Part shown: positions 24,676 to 32,069 of the stretch, piece by piece
Position numbering within the stretch: the first letter of the stretch is position 1
Layout of the letters: the number at the start of each line of letters is the position of its first letter
Origin: an uncultured Eubacterium sp.
Lineage (GTDB): Bacteria; Bacillota; Clostridia; Lachnospirales; Lachnospiraceae
Assembly (NCBI GenBank): GCA_945910225.1
Contig: CAMDYG010000022.1
Coordinates: 1-40,087, forward strand
Direction: 5' to 3'
Length of the DNA: 40,087 bases
Translations under genes and position numbers: made by a program
The notes under the pieces: model-generated
Told to the model about the DNA's origin: nothing
Database searches by the model: none
What the model saw: the letters and a program-made list of their open reading frames with translations, nothing else

Positions 24676-25586
24676 ATATTATAGATTCACACATTCACAT
24701 ATGCCGCTGCATCAATGGTTTCGGCAACAGCGGGGAAATGCAGGCTATTGGTGGAGGTTATGCAAGTTACGCCGACGGCACAATATTTCAGATGATACCT
24801 GAATGTCTCGGTGAATATGATGTTACCCCGGAAGCAGTTCTTAAAGTTATGAACGAGGCCGGTGTTTCCAAAGCTGTTATGCTTCAGGGCAATTTCTTAG
24901 GTCCTCAGAATCTCTATACTTATGAAGCTGCAAAGAAATATCCTGACAGACTTGCAGCTGCTGCTACTTATGATCCATTCTGTCGGAATGTTGATTCTAT
25001 AAGAACGCATTTGTTTGAAGATCTGGGAATTAAGATTGTAAAATTCGAGGTAAGTACCGGAAGCGGTCTTATGAGTTATCATCCTACTATTCCTCTTGAT
25101 GGTGATGTTATTGAGGAAATGCTTTCATATGCTGAAATGCATCAGAATACTGTTGTTTTCGATATTGGACGCTACCCGTCAGAATGCTGGCAGCCAGAAG
25201 CCCTCGCCCGCGCAATTAAGAGACACCCTGACACCCAGTTTGTTGTGTGTCATCTTCTTGCTCCAAGAGGTCTTGTTCAGGAAGATGTCTGGCTTAAAGG
25301 TATGGAGGCACTCACGCTTGACAATGTTGTATTTGACCTTGCAAGCCTTCCTTCTAATCAGGGCAAAGATGCCAGATACCCTTATCCTGATGCAATCCAT
25401 TATATTAAACGTGCCATAGAGCTTGTCGGAAGTGACCACCTTATGTGGGGGAGCGACCTTCCTATGAATCTATGCAAAGACAGCTACAGACACCTTATTG
25501 ATTACATTATCTTAAGCAATGAAATATCAACCCCAGACAAGGAAAATATCATGGCTGCTACTGCAGCTAAAGTATATTTCAAATAA
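24672..25586 (+). CDS. Amidohydrolase-family (PF04909-type) TIM-barrel hydrolase
   Basis: A 304-residue metal-dependent hydrolase of the amidohydrolase-2 group. The first metal pair is D-S-H-I-H (residues 5-9), a later metal His is in VVCHLLAPRG, and the C-terminal Asp is in MWGSDLPMN. Family members act on cyclic amides, decarboxylate aromatic acids or hydrolyse lactones; no substrate can be set. The start is unambiguous: AAGGAGG seven bases before an ATG that overlaps the HTH stop. No signal peptide. A strong terminator follows 16 bases later. The pairing with an HTH protein and a divergent kinase is notable. Confidence 0.85.
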   Translation: MNIIDSHIHICRCINGFGNSGEMQAIGGGYASYADGTIFQMIPECLGEYDVTPEAVLKVMNEAGVSKAVMLQGNFLGPQNLYTYEAAKKYPDRLAAAATYDPFCRNVDSIRTHLFEDLGIKIVKFEVSTGSGLMSYHPTIPLDGDVIEEMLSYAEMHQNTVVFDIGRYPSECWQPEALARAIKRHPDTQFVVCHLLAPRGLVQEDVWLKGMEALTLDNVVFDLASLPSNQGKDARYPYPDAIHYIKRAIELVGSDHLMWGSDLPMNLCKDSYRHLIDYIILSNEISTPDKENIMAATAAKVYFK

Positions 25587-25602
25587 TCCACATTTTTAAT
25601 AT

Positions 25603-25643
25603 ATCCCTCAAAAGCACTGTTTACCTGCTTTTGAGGGATTTTT
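25603..25643 (+). terminator. Terminator of the HTH-amidohydrolase operon
   Basis: A perfect 14-base stem ATCCCTCAAAAGCA / TGCTTTTGAGGGAT with a 9-base loop, followed by a T-run. It lies 16 bases after the stop codon. Confidence 0.93.
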
Positions 25644-25654
25644 ATATTCTCCTG

Positions 25655-25683
25655 TTGACATATTACGCATATCATGTTATATA
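25655..25683 (+). promoter_or_regulatory. Promoter of the PadR operon
   Basis: TTGACA (25655-25660), 17-base spacer, TATATA (25678-25683). The predicted start point lies inside the TACTACG repeat cluster, as expected for autorepression. The leader is about 110 bases. Confidence 0.7.
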
Positions 25684-25731
25684 TACTACGGCAGATATAC
25701 TACGGCTATCGTAGTATCGCCTGTCGTAGTA
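25684..25731. promoter_or_regulatory. PadR-type operator: nested TACTACG repeats
   Basis: Four copies of a 7-base element lie in 48 bases: TACTACG at 25684 and 25698, and its reverse complement CGTAGTA at 25710 and 25725. The inner pair makes a perfect inverted repeat ATACTACG-GCTAT-CGTAGTAT (25697-25717), the outer pair a second one around it. It covers the predicted transcription start of the padR gene. Confidence 0.7.
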
Positions 25732-25801
25732 ATTATCATTTATTTAATATTTATTATCAGGTGAATCATCACCTTCAATTAATTCGAAGGGAGGAATATG
25801 C

Positions 25802-26140
25802 ATGGCTGGCATCAGCAGCGACATTATACGAGGCTACAACGATACAATTATCCTGTATCTTCTGCTTGATAAGCCATCTTATGGTTATGAGATTTCTAAG
25901 CAGATTAAGGCCATGACCAATGAGAAATATATTGTTAAAGAAACTACTCTTTACTCCGCATTTACACGTATGGAAAAGAACGGATATATCACTTCTTTCC
26001 CCGGTGTAGGCGAGAATGGCGGAAAAAAGCGCACCTATTATCAGATTACTGACGAAGGACGACTGTATTATCAGTCAAAATGTGAAGAGTGGGCTCTCAC
26101 TAAAGAAGTTATTGAAAAATTTATTGTGAAGGAGAATTAA
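25802..26140 (+). CDS. PadR-family transcriptional repressor
   Basis: A 112-residue PadR-type winged-helix regulator: IILYLLLDKPSYGYEISKQI (residues about 16-36), then the recognition segment KETTLYSAFTRMEKNGYITS and the wing GGKKRTYYQITDEGRLYY. It is a small PadR (class 2-like) without the long C-terminal helical domain. It probably represses its own operon through the repeats just upstream. The start ATG has GGAGG seven bases upstream. It is followed after 3 bases by the DUF1700-like gene and then a DUF4097-like gene, a known envelope-associated trio. Confidence 0.92.
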   Translation: MAGISSDIIRGYNDTIILYLLLDKPSYGYEISKQIKAMTNEKYIVKETTLYSAFTRMEKNGYITSFPGVGENGGKKRTYYQITDEGRLYYQSKCEEWALTKEVIEKFIVKEN

Positions 26141-26143
26141 TGT

Positions 26144-27124
26144 ATGGATACTATTAAAAGTTATCTTGAAACTATGTTTGCCAATCTCCCCGCAACTACT
26201 GAGGTTTTAAAAGCTAAAGACGAATTGTGGGGCATGATGGAGGACAAATATAATGAACTTATCAGTGAAGGTAAAAGCGAGAATGAGGCTGTAGGCACTG
26301 TTATCTCAGAATTCGGCAATCTTGACGAACTCGCAGAAACTCTCGGACTTAACAGACAGTCTTCTGCTCCTGTTGATAACAGACGCACTTTAACACAGGA
26401 TGAAGCCAGAAGCTTTGTAAGTGCCGGCAGCAAACATGCGATTCTCACTGCATTAGGGGTTTTCTTATGTATTTTCTCAGTAGTTCCAGAGGCAGCCTGC
26501 AGTGCATTTCATAATAATTTTCTCCAGACAATGGGCACTGTTGCTCTGTTTATTATAGTTGCCTGCGGTGTTGGCATATTTATAATAACCAATTCTTTAA
26601 TGAATAAATACGACTATATTAAGAAACACGAATGTATCATCGATTATGCCACTGTCGGATATGTGCAGGATAAGAAGGAACAACTTCGCAACATTTCTAT
26701 TGTGTGCCGCACTCTGGGAATTATTATGTGTATCATAAGCTTTGTCCCTGCTGCCGTTTTTGACGCAATCCCAATACAGGGACTTAACGATATCGGCGGT
26801 GCAGCAATGATTTGTATAGTAAGTGTCGGCGTATTCCTTATTGTTTTCGGTTCAATGGCTGAAACTTCATGCAAGACTTTACTTGCTCTTAATGGTGACA
26901 ATGTAGCCGGCAGTTATGTTAAGAAGGAGAATAAAGAAGTCAGATATATTAACAATACTGCAACAACTATTATGTCTGTTTTCTGGCCTACCGTTACATG
27001 TATATATCTGTCAGCCAGTTTCATCACATTTGCATGGGCTTTAACATGGGTTATATGGCCTGTTGCGGCTGTAATACACGCTATATTTAAGAGTATACTT
27101 AAAGACGATTCCAGGGAGGTGTAA
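26144..27124 (+). CDS. DUF1700-like / permease-prefix-domain membrane protein
   Basis: A 326-residue membrane protein. Residues 1-70 (MDTIKSYLETMFANLPATTE, KDELWGMMEDKYNELISEGK, VISEFGNLDELAETLGL) are the permease prefix domain that also starts DUF1700 proteins. After a linker come six membrane helices (from about residue 97 to 320), some containing Cys. In the DUF1700/PadR/DUF4097 trio these proteins are thought to act at the membrane in envelope stress responses, but no biochemical role is known to me. The ribosome site is AAGGAG about 9 bases before ATG, inside the last codons of padR. It is followed by the DUF4097-like gene after 2 bases. Confidence 0.85.
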   Translation: MDTIKSYLETMFANLPATTEVLKAKDELWGMMEDKYNELISEGKSENEAVGTVISEFGNLDELAETLGLNRQSSAPVDNRRTLTQDEARSFVSAGSKHAILTALGVFLCIFSVVPEAACSAFHNNFLQTMGTVALFIIVACGVGIFIITNSLMNKYDYIKKHECIIDYATVGYVQDKKEQLRNISIVCRTLGIIMCIISFVPAAVFDAIPIQGLNDIGGAAMICIVSVGVFLIVFGSMAETSCKTLLALNGDNVAGSYVKKENKEVRYINNTATTIMSVFWPTVTCIYLSASFITFAWALTWVIWPVAAVIHAIFKSILKDDSREV

Positions 27125-27126
27125 TT

Positions 27127-27876
27127 ATGAAGAAACGAATTTATCTGTCAATTATATATTTTATTACACTTATATGCATAATTATTGGCGTTCTTGGCAA
27201 TGTATTTAACATTTCTCCTTTTACACGCATGACTATGGCATCCAGTGGCAAATATATTGAAAATTCCTCTATTTATGATAATGTGTCAGACATATCTGTT
27301 GATATGAATCTTGGCAGTGTTGAGATTAAGAAAGGCAGCAAGCTTGAAGTTATCTATACAGGTGCTGAAAAGTTTAAGCCTGCTGTATCTGTTTCTGGAA
27401 CTTCATTAAATATTGAACAGCATGTAAAAGTACATCTTATGACTAATATCAAAAACTCAGACTGCACACTTACAATTACTATTCCTGACAATATCAGTCT
27501 TAATTGTATTCAGGCTGACCTTAATATGGGTGATATTGATGTTAACAATATACATGCTTCTTCTGCTGATTTCTCTGTTGATATGGGTTCTCTTAAGATC
27601 GTTGATTCTACAGTTAAGAATTTAACTGCTGATAACAATATGGGCGATATTAAGCTTACAAACTGTGACAGTGATGTCCTTAACCTTTCTGTCGATATGG
27701 GCTCACTGAAAATAAGCGGTATGGATATTGATAAATACAGTGCTAATCTCTCTGTAGACTTAGGCGACATCAAGGTTAATGATTCTACTTATTCTCACAG
27801 CTATACTAATAATGCCGGCAGCGGTAAAAGTATAAATGCTGATGTCAATATGGGTGATATTAAGGTTAACAAATAA
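27127..27876 (+). CDS. DUF4097-like surface protein with beta-repeats
   Basis: A 249-residue exported protein. Residues 8-30 form an uncleaved or signal helix (IIYFITLICIIIGVLGNVF). The rest is a repetitive beta-solenoid of the DUF4097 type: recurring units of the pattern V-D/N-M-G-D/S-I/L-K-I/V, for example DLNMGDIDVNN, SVDMGSLKIVDS, DNNMGDIKLTN, SVDMGSLKISG, SVDLGDIKVND and the terminal DVNMGDIKVNK. I count about seven, the last six about 18-22 residues apart. It is probably on the outer face of the membrane. Ribosome site GGGAGG is about 8 bases before ATG. No clear terminator follows. Confidence 0.85.
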   Translation: MKKRIYLSIIYFITLICIIIGVLGNVFNISPFTRMTMASSGKYIENSSIYDNVSDISVDMNLGSVEIKKGSKLEVIYTGAEKFKPAVSVSGTSLNIEQHVKVHLMTNIKNSDCTLTITIPDNISLNCIQADLNMGDIDVNNIHASSADFSVDMGSLKIVDSTVKNLTADNNMGDIKLTNCDSDVLNLSVDMGSLKISGMDIDKYSANLSVDLGDIKVNDSTYSHSYTNNAGSGKSINADVNMGDIKVNK

Positions 27877-28005
27877 CAAAGAGCCGGAGCTGGAGTGAAT
27901 CCCTCAAAGTATTCTCTCTTCTTAAAATATAAAACCTGTAAACATTTATCCTTATAATGACAAAAATTCAACACAAAATCTGTACCTTTTTATTTGCAAA
28001 ATCTA

Positions 28006-28011
28006 TATAAT
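28006..28011 (+). promoter_or_regulatory. -10 element upstream of beta-propeller gene
   Basis: A perfect TATAAT lies 54 bases before the start codon. No convincing -35 is present at the right distance, so an activator may be needed. The gap 27877-28064 shows no terminator for the preceding operon. Confidence 0.35.
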
Positions 28012-28064
28012 CTAGTCATACATACAATGTGATTTATAAATATTATAGGAGGTGTCAAATTATT

Positions 28065-30083
28065 ATGGCAGATTTTATTTTACTTGATGAAGATTTCTCT
28101 GATTTTCCTATTGGTGAATTTCCTTATGATAAGAATCATTCGGCAATGGGTGAGTATCACTTTATCCATTATCCCGGATATTATGGTAAATGGTATGACC
28201 CGGTATGCAACCACACTTATAACGGACAGGGAGCTTCCTGGATTATTTCTGAATATAATGGAAAACATTTTATGGAGCAGATGCGTATCCGCAATGACAA
28301 GCCACACCGCACATTTCCTATGCTCACAAGCGGTGACAGATTCTGGCGCGATTATACTATAACTGCAAGTGTGCGTATGTTTACTACCAAATGGGGCAAT
28401 GCCGGCATTGGTTTTTGTTGTCAGAACTCTGCTAATCTTCTTGTCCTTGTTTTTGAAGAGCATGAGTTAAGACTTGAGTATCGTCATAAGGAGGAGGTTA
28501 CTGTACTCGATTCTGTACCTTTTGAATACAACTGTGATGATACTTATGTACTTAAGGCTGAGATTAAAGGCAGCCATGTTATATGCAGTGTTGATGATAA
28601 GGTTTATTTTGACCTTGACACTGAATATGCAAGGCAGGGTGGCAAGGTTGCCATTACTGCAACTATCCCAACACAGTTCGGTTTTGTAAATGTTACCACT
28701 TCTGAAAGTACTGCTGCTTCTATTGATGCTGCAAGAAATGCTTATAAAGCTGAATGTGAAGATGCACAGGCACATTATCCTAAGATGAAGCTTCTTAAGA
28801 AAATTGACCTCAAAGGCTGCGGCACCGGAAGACAGCTTCGTTTCGGTCATCTTCTTGGCAATGGCGAGTATCAGATGGTTATGGCTCAGTGCCAGAAAAG
28901 AGTAAGCCGTGATGCTTATGGAACAATCAGCTGTCTCACCGCATTTGACCTTGATGGCAATATATTATGGCAGCATGGTGAACCTACTGATAATCACGAC
29001 ATTGGAACTATATCAGCAGATATGCCTATGCAGATATATGATATTGATGGTGATGGCTTTGATGAGGTTATTACAGCCAAGAATTTTGAAGTGCTGATTC
29101 TTGATGGCAGAACAGGTGAAGTGAAGAAACGTGCCAAAACACCTTTCTCTACACCAGAAGAGGACGGAACTATTATCGGTGTTCCTGATAAAATCTACGC
29201 ATTTGACAGAATTAATCCTGATGGTATGCGTATATGTAATTTCCGTGGTCTTGAAAAGCCACGTGATATTCTCATTAAGGACCGTTATTGCAGAGTATAT
29301 GCACTTAACGATGACCTTGAGGTTATGTGGCATTTCCAGAGTGATAAGAATACCGGACATTTTCCTTTTGCAATTGATATTAACGGGGATGGACATGATG
29401 AACTTTTAGTTGGTTATAACATGCTTGACTGCCATGGTAATAAAATGTGGACTATGCCTGTTAATGAAGACCATATTGATGAGATTGTTCCAGGCAGATT
29501 CGAGTCAGGACCACACAAAGGTACTAAATTCTTTGCCTGTGTTGCAGGAAAGGAAGGCTTCCTGATATCTGATTTTAACGGAAAGCTTCTTAAGAAGGAT
29601 GGCATAGGCCATGCCCAGCGTGTCAGTCTTGCTAATTATCTTCCTAACCGCCCGGGCTATGAAATGGTTGTTGTTAATTTCTGGGGACACCAGGGAATTA
29701 TATATTTCTATGACAGCGAGGGTAATCAGTTATGGGAAATGGAGAACGAGCTTAATGGTAATCTCTTAACTCCTGTAAACTGGACTGGTGACGGTCAGGA
29801 CTTCATCCTTCTTAATGCTGATATAGAGCGCGGCGGAATGATTGATGGCAATGGTATCCAGGTTGTTAAATTCCCTGATGATGGTCATCCTACCATGTGT
29901 GCTGAAGCTGTAAACCTCTACGGCGATGCCCGTGATGAGATTGTCACATGGGATTATGATTCAATGTACATATATACACAGGATGATGCACCTAAGGATG
30001 ATGTATATGCACCTTTCAAGTATCCTGATTATAATGCTTCTAATTACCGCGGTGAATACTCTTACCGTGAGAAGTGGTGGTAA
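28065..30083 (+). CDS. Beta-propeller protein with laminin-G/DUF1080-like N-terminal domain; PL11-related
   Basis: A 672-residue protein without a signal peptide. Residues 1 to about 195 are a concanavalin-like sandwich (ITASVRMFTTKWGNAGIGF, SVPFEYNCDDTYVLKAEIKG). Residues about 240-650 are a beta-propeller with FG-GAP-like blades, such as QIYDIDGDGFDEVITAKN and AIDINGDGHDELLVGYN. The end, VNLYGDARDEIVTWDYD followed by MYIYTQD, resembles the last blade of rhamnogalacturonan lyases of family PL11 (usual GDWREEV). The enzymatic role is therefore uncertain: it may bind or process pectin-derived oligosaccharides inside the cell. The frame extends upstream to GTG 28029, but AGGAGGTG lies inside that stretch and 10 bases before ATG 28065. 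It is a single gene. Confidence 0.75.
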   Translation: MADFILLDEDFSDFPIGEFPYDKNHSAMGEYHFIHYPGYYGKWYDPVCNHTYNGQGASWIISEYNGKHFMEQMRIRNDKPHRTFPMLTSGDRFWRDYTITASVRMFTTKWGNAGIGFCCQNSANLLVLVFEEHELRLEYRHKEEVTVLDSVPFEYNCDDTYVLKAEIKGSHVICSVDDKVYFDLDTEYARQGGKVAITATIPTQFGFVNVTTSESTAASIDAARNAYKAECEDAQAHYPKMKLLKKIDLKGCGTGRQLRFGHLLGNGEYQMVMAQCQKRVSRDAYGTISCLTAFDLDGNILWQHGEPTDNHDIGTISADMPMQIYDIDGDGFDEVITAKNFEVLILDGRTGEVKKRAKTPFSTPEEDGTIIGVPDKIYAFDRINPDGMRICNFRGLEKPRDILIKDRYCRVYALNDDLEVMWHFQSDKNTGHFPFAIDINGDGHDELLVGYNMLDCHGNKMWTMPVNEDHIDEIVPGRFESGPHKGTKFFACVAGKEGFLISDFNGKLLKKDGIGHAQRVSLANYLPNRPGYEMVVVNFWGHQGIIYFYDSEGNQLWEMENELNGNLLTPVNWTGDGQDFILLNADIERGGMIDGNGIQVVKFPDDGHPTMCAEAVNLYGDARDEIVTWDYDSMYIYTQDDAPKDDVYAPFKYPDYNASNYRGEYSYREKWW

Positions 30084-30107
30084 AATTAATACTATAAATG
30101 ACTAACA

Positions 30108-30138
30108 GGGTTGCAGAGTATATAACACTCTGCAACCC
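30108..30138. terminator. 12-base stem after the beta-propeller gene, without T-run
   Basis: GGGTTGCAGAGT/ACTCTGCAACCC with a 7-base loop separates the convergent propeller and HAD genes. No poly-T follows on either strand, so its activity as an intrinsic terminator is unsure; it may need Rho or act as a 3'-end stabiliser. Confidence 0.55.
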
Positions 30139-30725
30139 TACTGTATAATAAGTCCATCAGCATTTACAGCATTTCCCTTACCACAATTCAATGGAATTAT
30201 ATCTGCTGCTTTATCCCACCATGCAGTTATCTGGGTATTTTCAGTTCCTTGCAGTATCTGGGCGTATTCTTCTTTTCTGCACGCACACATAATCTGATAA
30301 ATATCTTCTTTACACAACTCATCGAAATTATCCGCAATTGTCAATGTTTTATTTCCAAATTTAAAGTACTCTTCCAGATGCTCATCTGTGCCATTAGTAA
30401 CAATAAAATGCTCATTGCTGATTGCAGCTGCTCTGTTCATTTTATTAAGATTTTGAATTATTTTATGTTTATCATTATTATTCAGGGGATTACTGAAAAT
30501 AATCTTTTCCCCAGCCATTACATATGAACCATTAAATGTAAGCAGCACATCAAATGTAATATCTTTGAATTTAGGGATTGAAAGATAGCCTCTGCCAGTT
30601 GCCATACAAAGCAATATCCCATTCTGGTGAAGAGAATTTAACGCTTTAACTGTTTTATCTGTCGGTTCTTTACATCCCATTTTCAACAATGTTCCATCTA
30701 TATCGAAAAATGCTATTTTAATCAT
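30138..30725 (-). pseudogene. Cof-type HAD phosphatase with internal deletion
   Basis: A 195-residue HAD-superfamily protein, shorter than the usual 260-270 of the Cof group. Motif I DIDGT (residues 8-12) and motif II (CMATGRG) are intact and the cap domain is full length. But after DIIPLNCGKGNAV the sequence jumps to NADGLIIQ and stops, while intact members continue for about 55 residues with the Mg2+ motif IV (GDGxND). The NADGL piece resembles the normal end of the family (ADGV), so an in-frame internal deletion looks likely. It is probably inactive, though it could have another role. Start ATG 30725 has GGAG eight bases upstream; the longer frame starts without one. Confidence 0.7.
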
Positions 30726-30871
30726 ATATGGCTCTCCAATCATATCTGCCAACTTTATCAAAAAAAGTTGTTATTGTACTTTTCTATTCTTCTCTGGATA
30801 CAACCTTTATAATTCTATCACTCTTTGTGATTACAGTTGTCATATAAACATCTATCCAAATAATATTTTTC

Positions 30872-30901
30872 ATTATATTATAATAATACCACAGTTCACA
30901 A
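30872..30901 (-). promoter_or_regulatory. Likely promoter of the HAD gene
   Basis: Minus-strand TTGTGA (30896-30901), 18-base spacer, TATAAT (30872-30877). It lies just downstream of the rpsI terminator and would give a leader of about 140 bases, in which CAACTTT/AAAGTTG (30750-30770) can form a hairpin. Confidence 0.5.
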
Positions 30902-30904
30902 ACT

Positions 30905-30937
30905 AAAAAACACCCCGGAACCGAAATTCCGAGGTGT
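30905..30937 (-). terminator. Terminator of rplM-rpsI
   Basis: An 11-base stem (one G-T pair) ACACCTCGGAA/TTCCGGGGTGT on the minus strand with a 6-base loop, followed by six T. It lies 45 bases past the rpsI stop. Confidence 0.92.
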
Positions 30938-30982
30938 AATATACTTTTCTTAAACGCCATAAGACGCTTTGGATTGTAAATA

Positions 30983-31387
30983 TTATCTCTTTGAGAACTG
31001 TGGAGCACGACGTGCGGCCTTGAGACCGTACTTCTTTCTTTCCTTCATTCTTGGATCTCTTGTTAAGAAACCAGCCTTCTTAAGTGATGGACGGTACTCG
31101 TCTGAATCAACCTGAAGAAGTGCTCTAGAGATACCATGTCTGATAGCACCAGCCTGACCTGTGTATCCGCCACCGTGTACGTTAACGATTACATCGAACT
31201 TGTCAGTTGTCTCTGTGAGAGCTAATGGCTGCTTTACAACAACCTTAAGTGTCTCAAGACCGAAATACTCATCAAGTGATCTCTTATTTATTGTGATATT
31301 ACCTGTACCTGGTACTAAATATACTCTAGCAATACTGCTTTTTCTTCTACCTGTTCCGTAGAACTTTCCGTTTGCTTTCTTAGCCAC
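30983..31387 (-). CDS. rpsI: 30S ribosomal protein S9
   Basis: A 134-residue S9. Landmarks: [20 protein letters not shown] at the start, [19 protein letters not shown] in the middle, and the basic C-terminal tail ending RRAPQFSKR, which reaches the decoding P-site. The start is GTG with AAGGAGG eight bases upstream. It follows rplM by 30 bases and ends at a strong terminator. Confidence 0.98.
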   Translation of the reverse strand: MAKKANGKFYGTGRRKSSIARVYLVPGTGNITINKRSLDEYFGLETLKVVVKQPLALTETTDKFDVIVNVHGGGYTGQAGAIRHGISRALLQVDSDEYRPSLKKAGFLTRDPRMKERKKYGLKAARRAPQFSKR

Positions 31388-31417
31388 TGTTAATTCCTCC
31401 TTATATGTGTCCTTATA

Positions 31418-31846
31418 TTAAAACTTTAATACTTCTGGCTTCTGAGCTGCCTGCTCATGATCTGGACCAGCATAAACATGAAGCTTTGTGAACATCTGAC
31501 GTCCTAAAGGTCCCTTTGGAAGCATTCCCTTAACAGCAAGCTCGATAACCTTCTCAGGCTTCTTTTCCATCATTTCCTTAAGTGTTGTTTCCTTTAAACC
31601 ACCAACATAGTCTGAGTGGCTGTAGTAAACCTTCTGGTCAAGCTTCTTTCCTGTGAACTTAACCTTATCAGCGTTAATTACGATAACATTGTCACCACAG
31701 TCAAGGAATGGTGTGTAAGTTGGCTTATTCTTTCCTCTTAACACAGCAGCAACCTGTGATGCTAAACGACCTAATGTATAATCTGCAGCATCTACTACAT
31801 ACCATTTTCTTTCGATTGTAGATGCACTAGCCATATAAGTTTTCAT
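31418..31846 (-). CDS. rplM: 50S ribosomal protein L13
   Basis: A 142-residue L13, one of the early assembly proteins of the large subunit. Typical stretches are [39 protein letters not shown] and [20 protein letters not shown]. The ribosome site is AGGAGG, 7 bases before ATG. It heads the rplM-rpsI operon under a consensus promoter and a leader of about 125 bases. Confidence 0.98.
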   Translation of the reverse strand: MKTYMASASTIERKWYVVDAADYTLGRLASQVAAVLRGKNKPTYTPFLDCGDNVIVINADKVKFTGKKLDQKVYYSHSDYVGGLKETTLKEMMEKKPEKVIELAVKGMLPKGPLGRQMFTKLHVYAGPDHEQAAQKPEVLKF

Positions 31847-31965
31847 TAGTTTTCCTCCTGAAATATTGCTATAATGCTTAATTATTAATGTATATAAATG
31901 TCTCTCCGGGGCATTGGTGAAACACTTAAAACCTTAATTATGGGCGCACTTATCACGCCACATTT
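31847..31965 (-). other. rplM 5' leader, candidate L13 autoregulatory RNA
   Basis: About 120 bases between the predicted start point and rplM. Firmicutes rplM is often preceded by a structured L13 leader. Here GTGGCGTGATAAGTGCGCCC and GTGTTTCACCAATGCCCCGG provide G/C-rich arms in otherwise AT-rich DNA. I could not verify the consensus structure, so the assignment rests on position and composition. Confidence 0.4.
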
Positions 31966-31969
31966 CTGA

Positions 31970-31998
31970 ATTATATAACACATAACCACGTGTGTCAA
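31970..31998 (-). promoter_or_regulatory. Consensus promoter of rplM-rpsI
   Basis: Minus-strand TTGACA (31993-31998), 17-base spacer, TATAAT (31970-31975): a perfect sigma-A promoter, as expected for a ribosomal protein operon. Confidence 0.9.
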
Positions 31999-32029
31999 TA
32001 TACTTTTGCAAATGTTTTATCCAAAAAAG

Positions 32030-32069
32030 TTATCCACATCAGACAACCCTTGTGTCATCATTATCCACA
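32030..32069 (+). promoter_or_regulatory. Pair of consensus DnaA boxes
   Basis: TTATCCACA occurs at 32030-32038 and again at 32061-32069, in the same orientation, 31 bases apart (about three helical turns). The first flanks the truA stop, the second is inside the last codons of truA; both lie 30-100 bases upstream of the rplM promoter. Confidence 0.45.

Noticed and set aside
30784-31008. A 74-codon minus-strand reading frame after rpsI, with a short inner frame ending IKVVSREE
   Set aside because: It overlaps the rpsI end and terminator, and the inner ATG at 30873 lies inside the predicted -10 of the HAD promoter. The inner 19-codon frame from 30843 has only a poor ribosome site.
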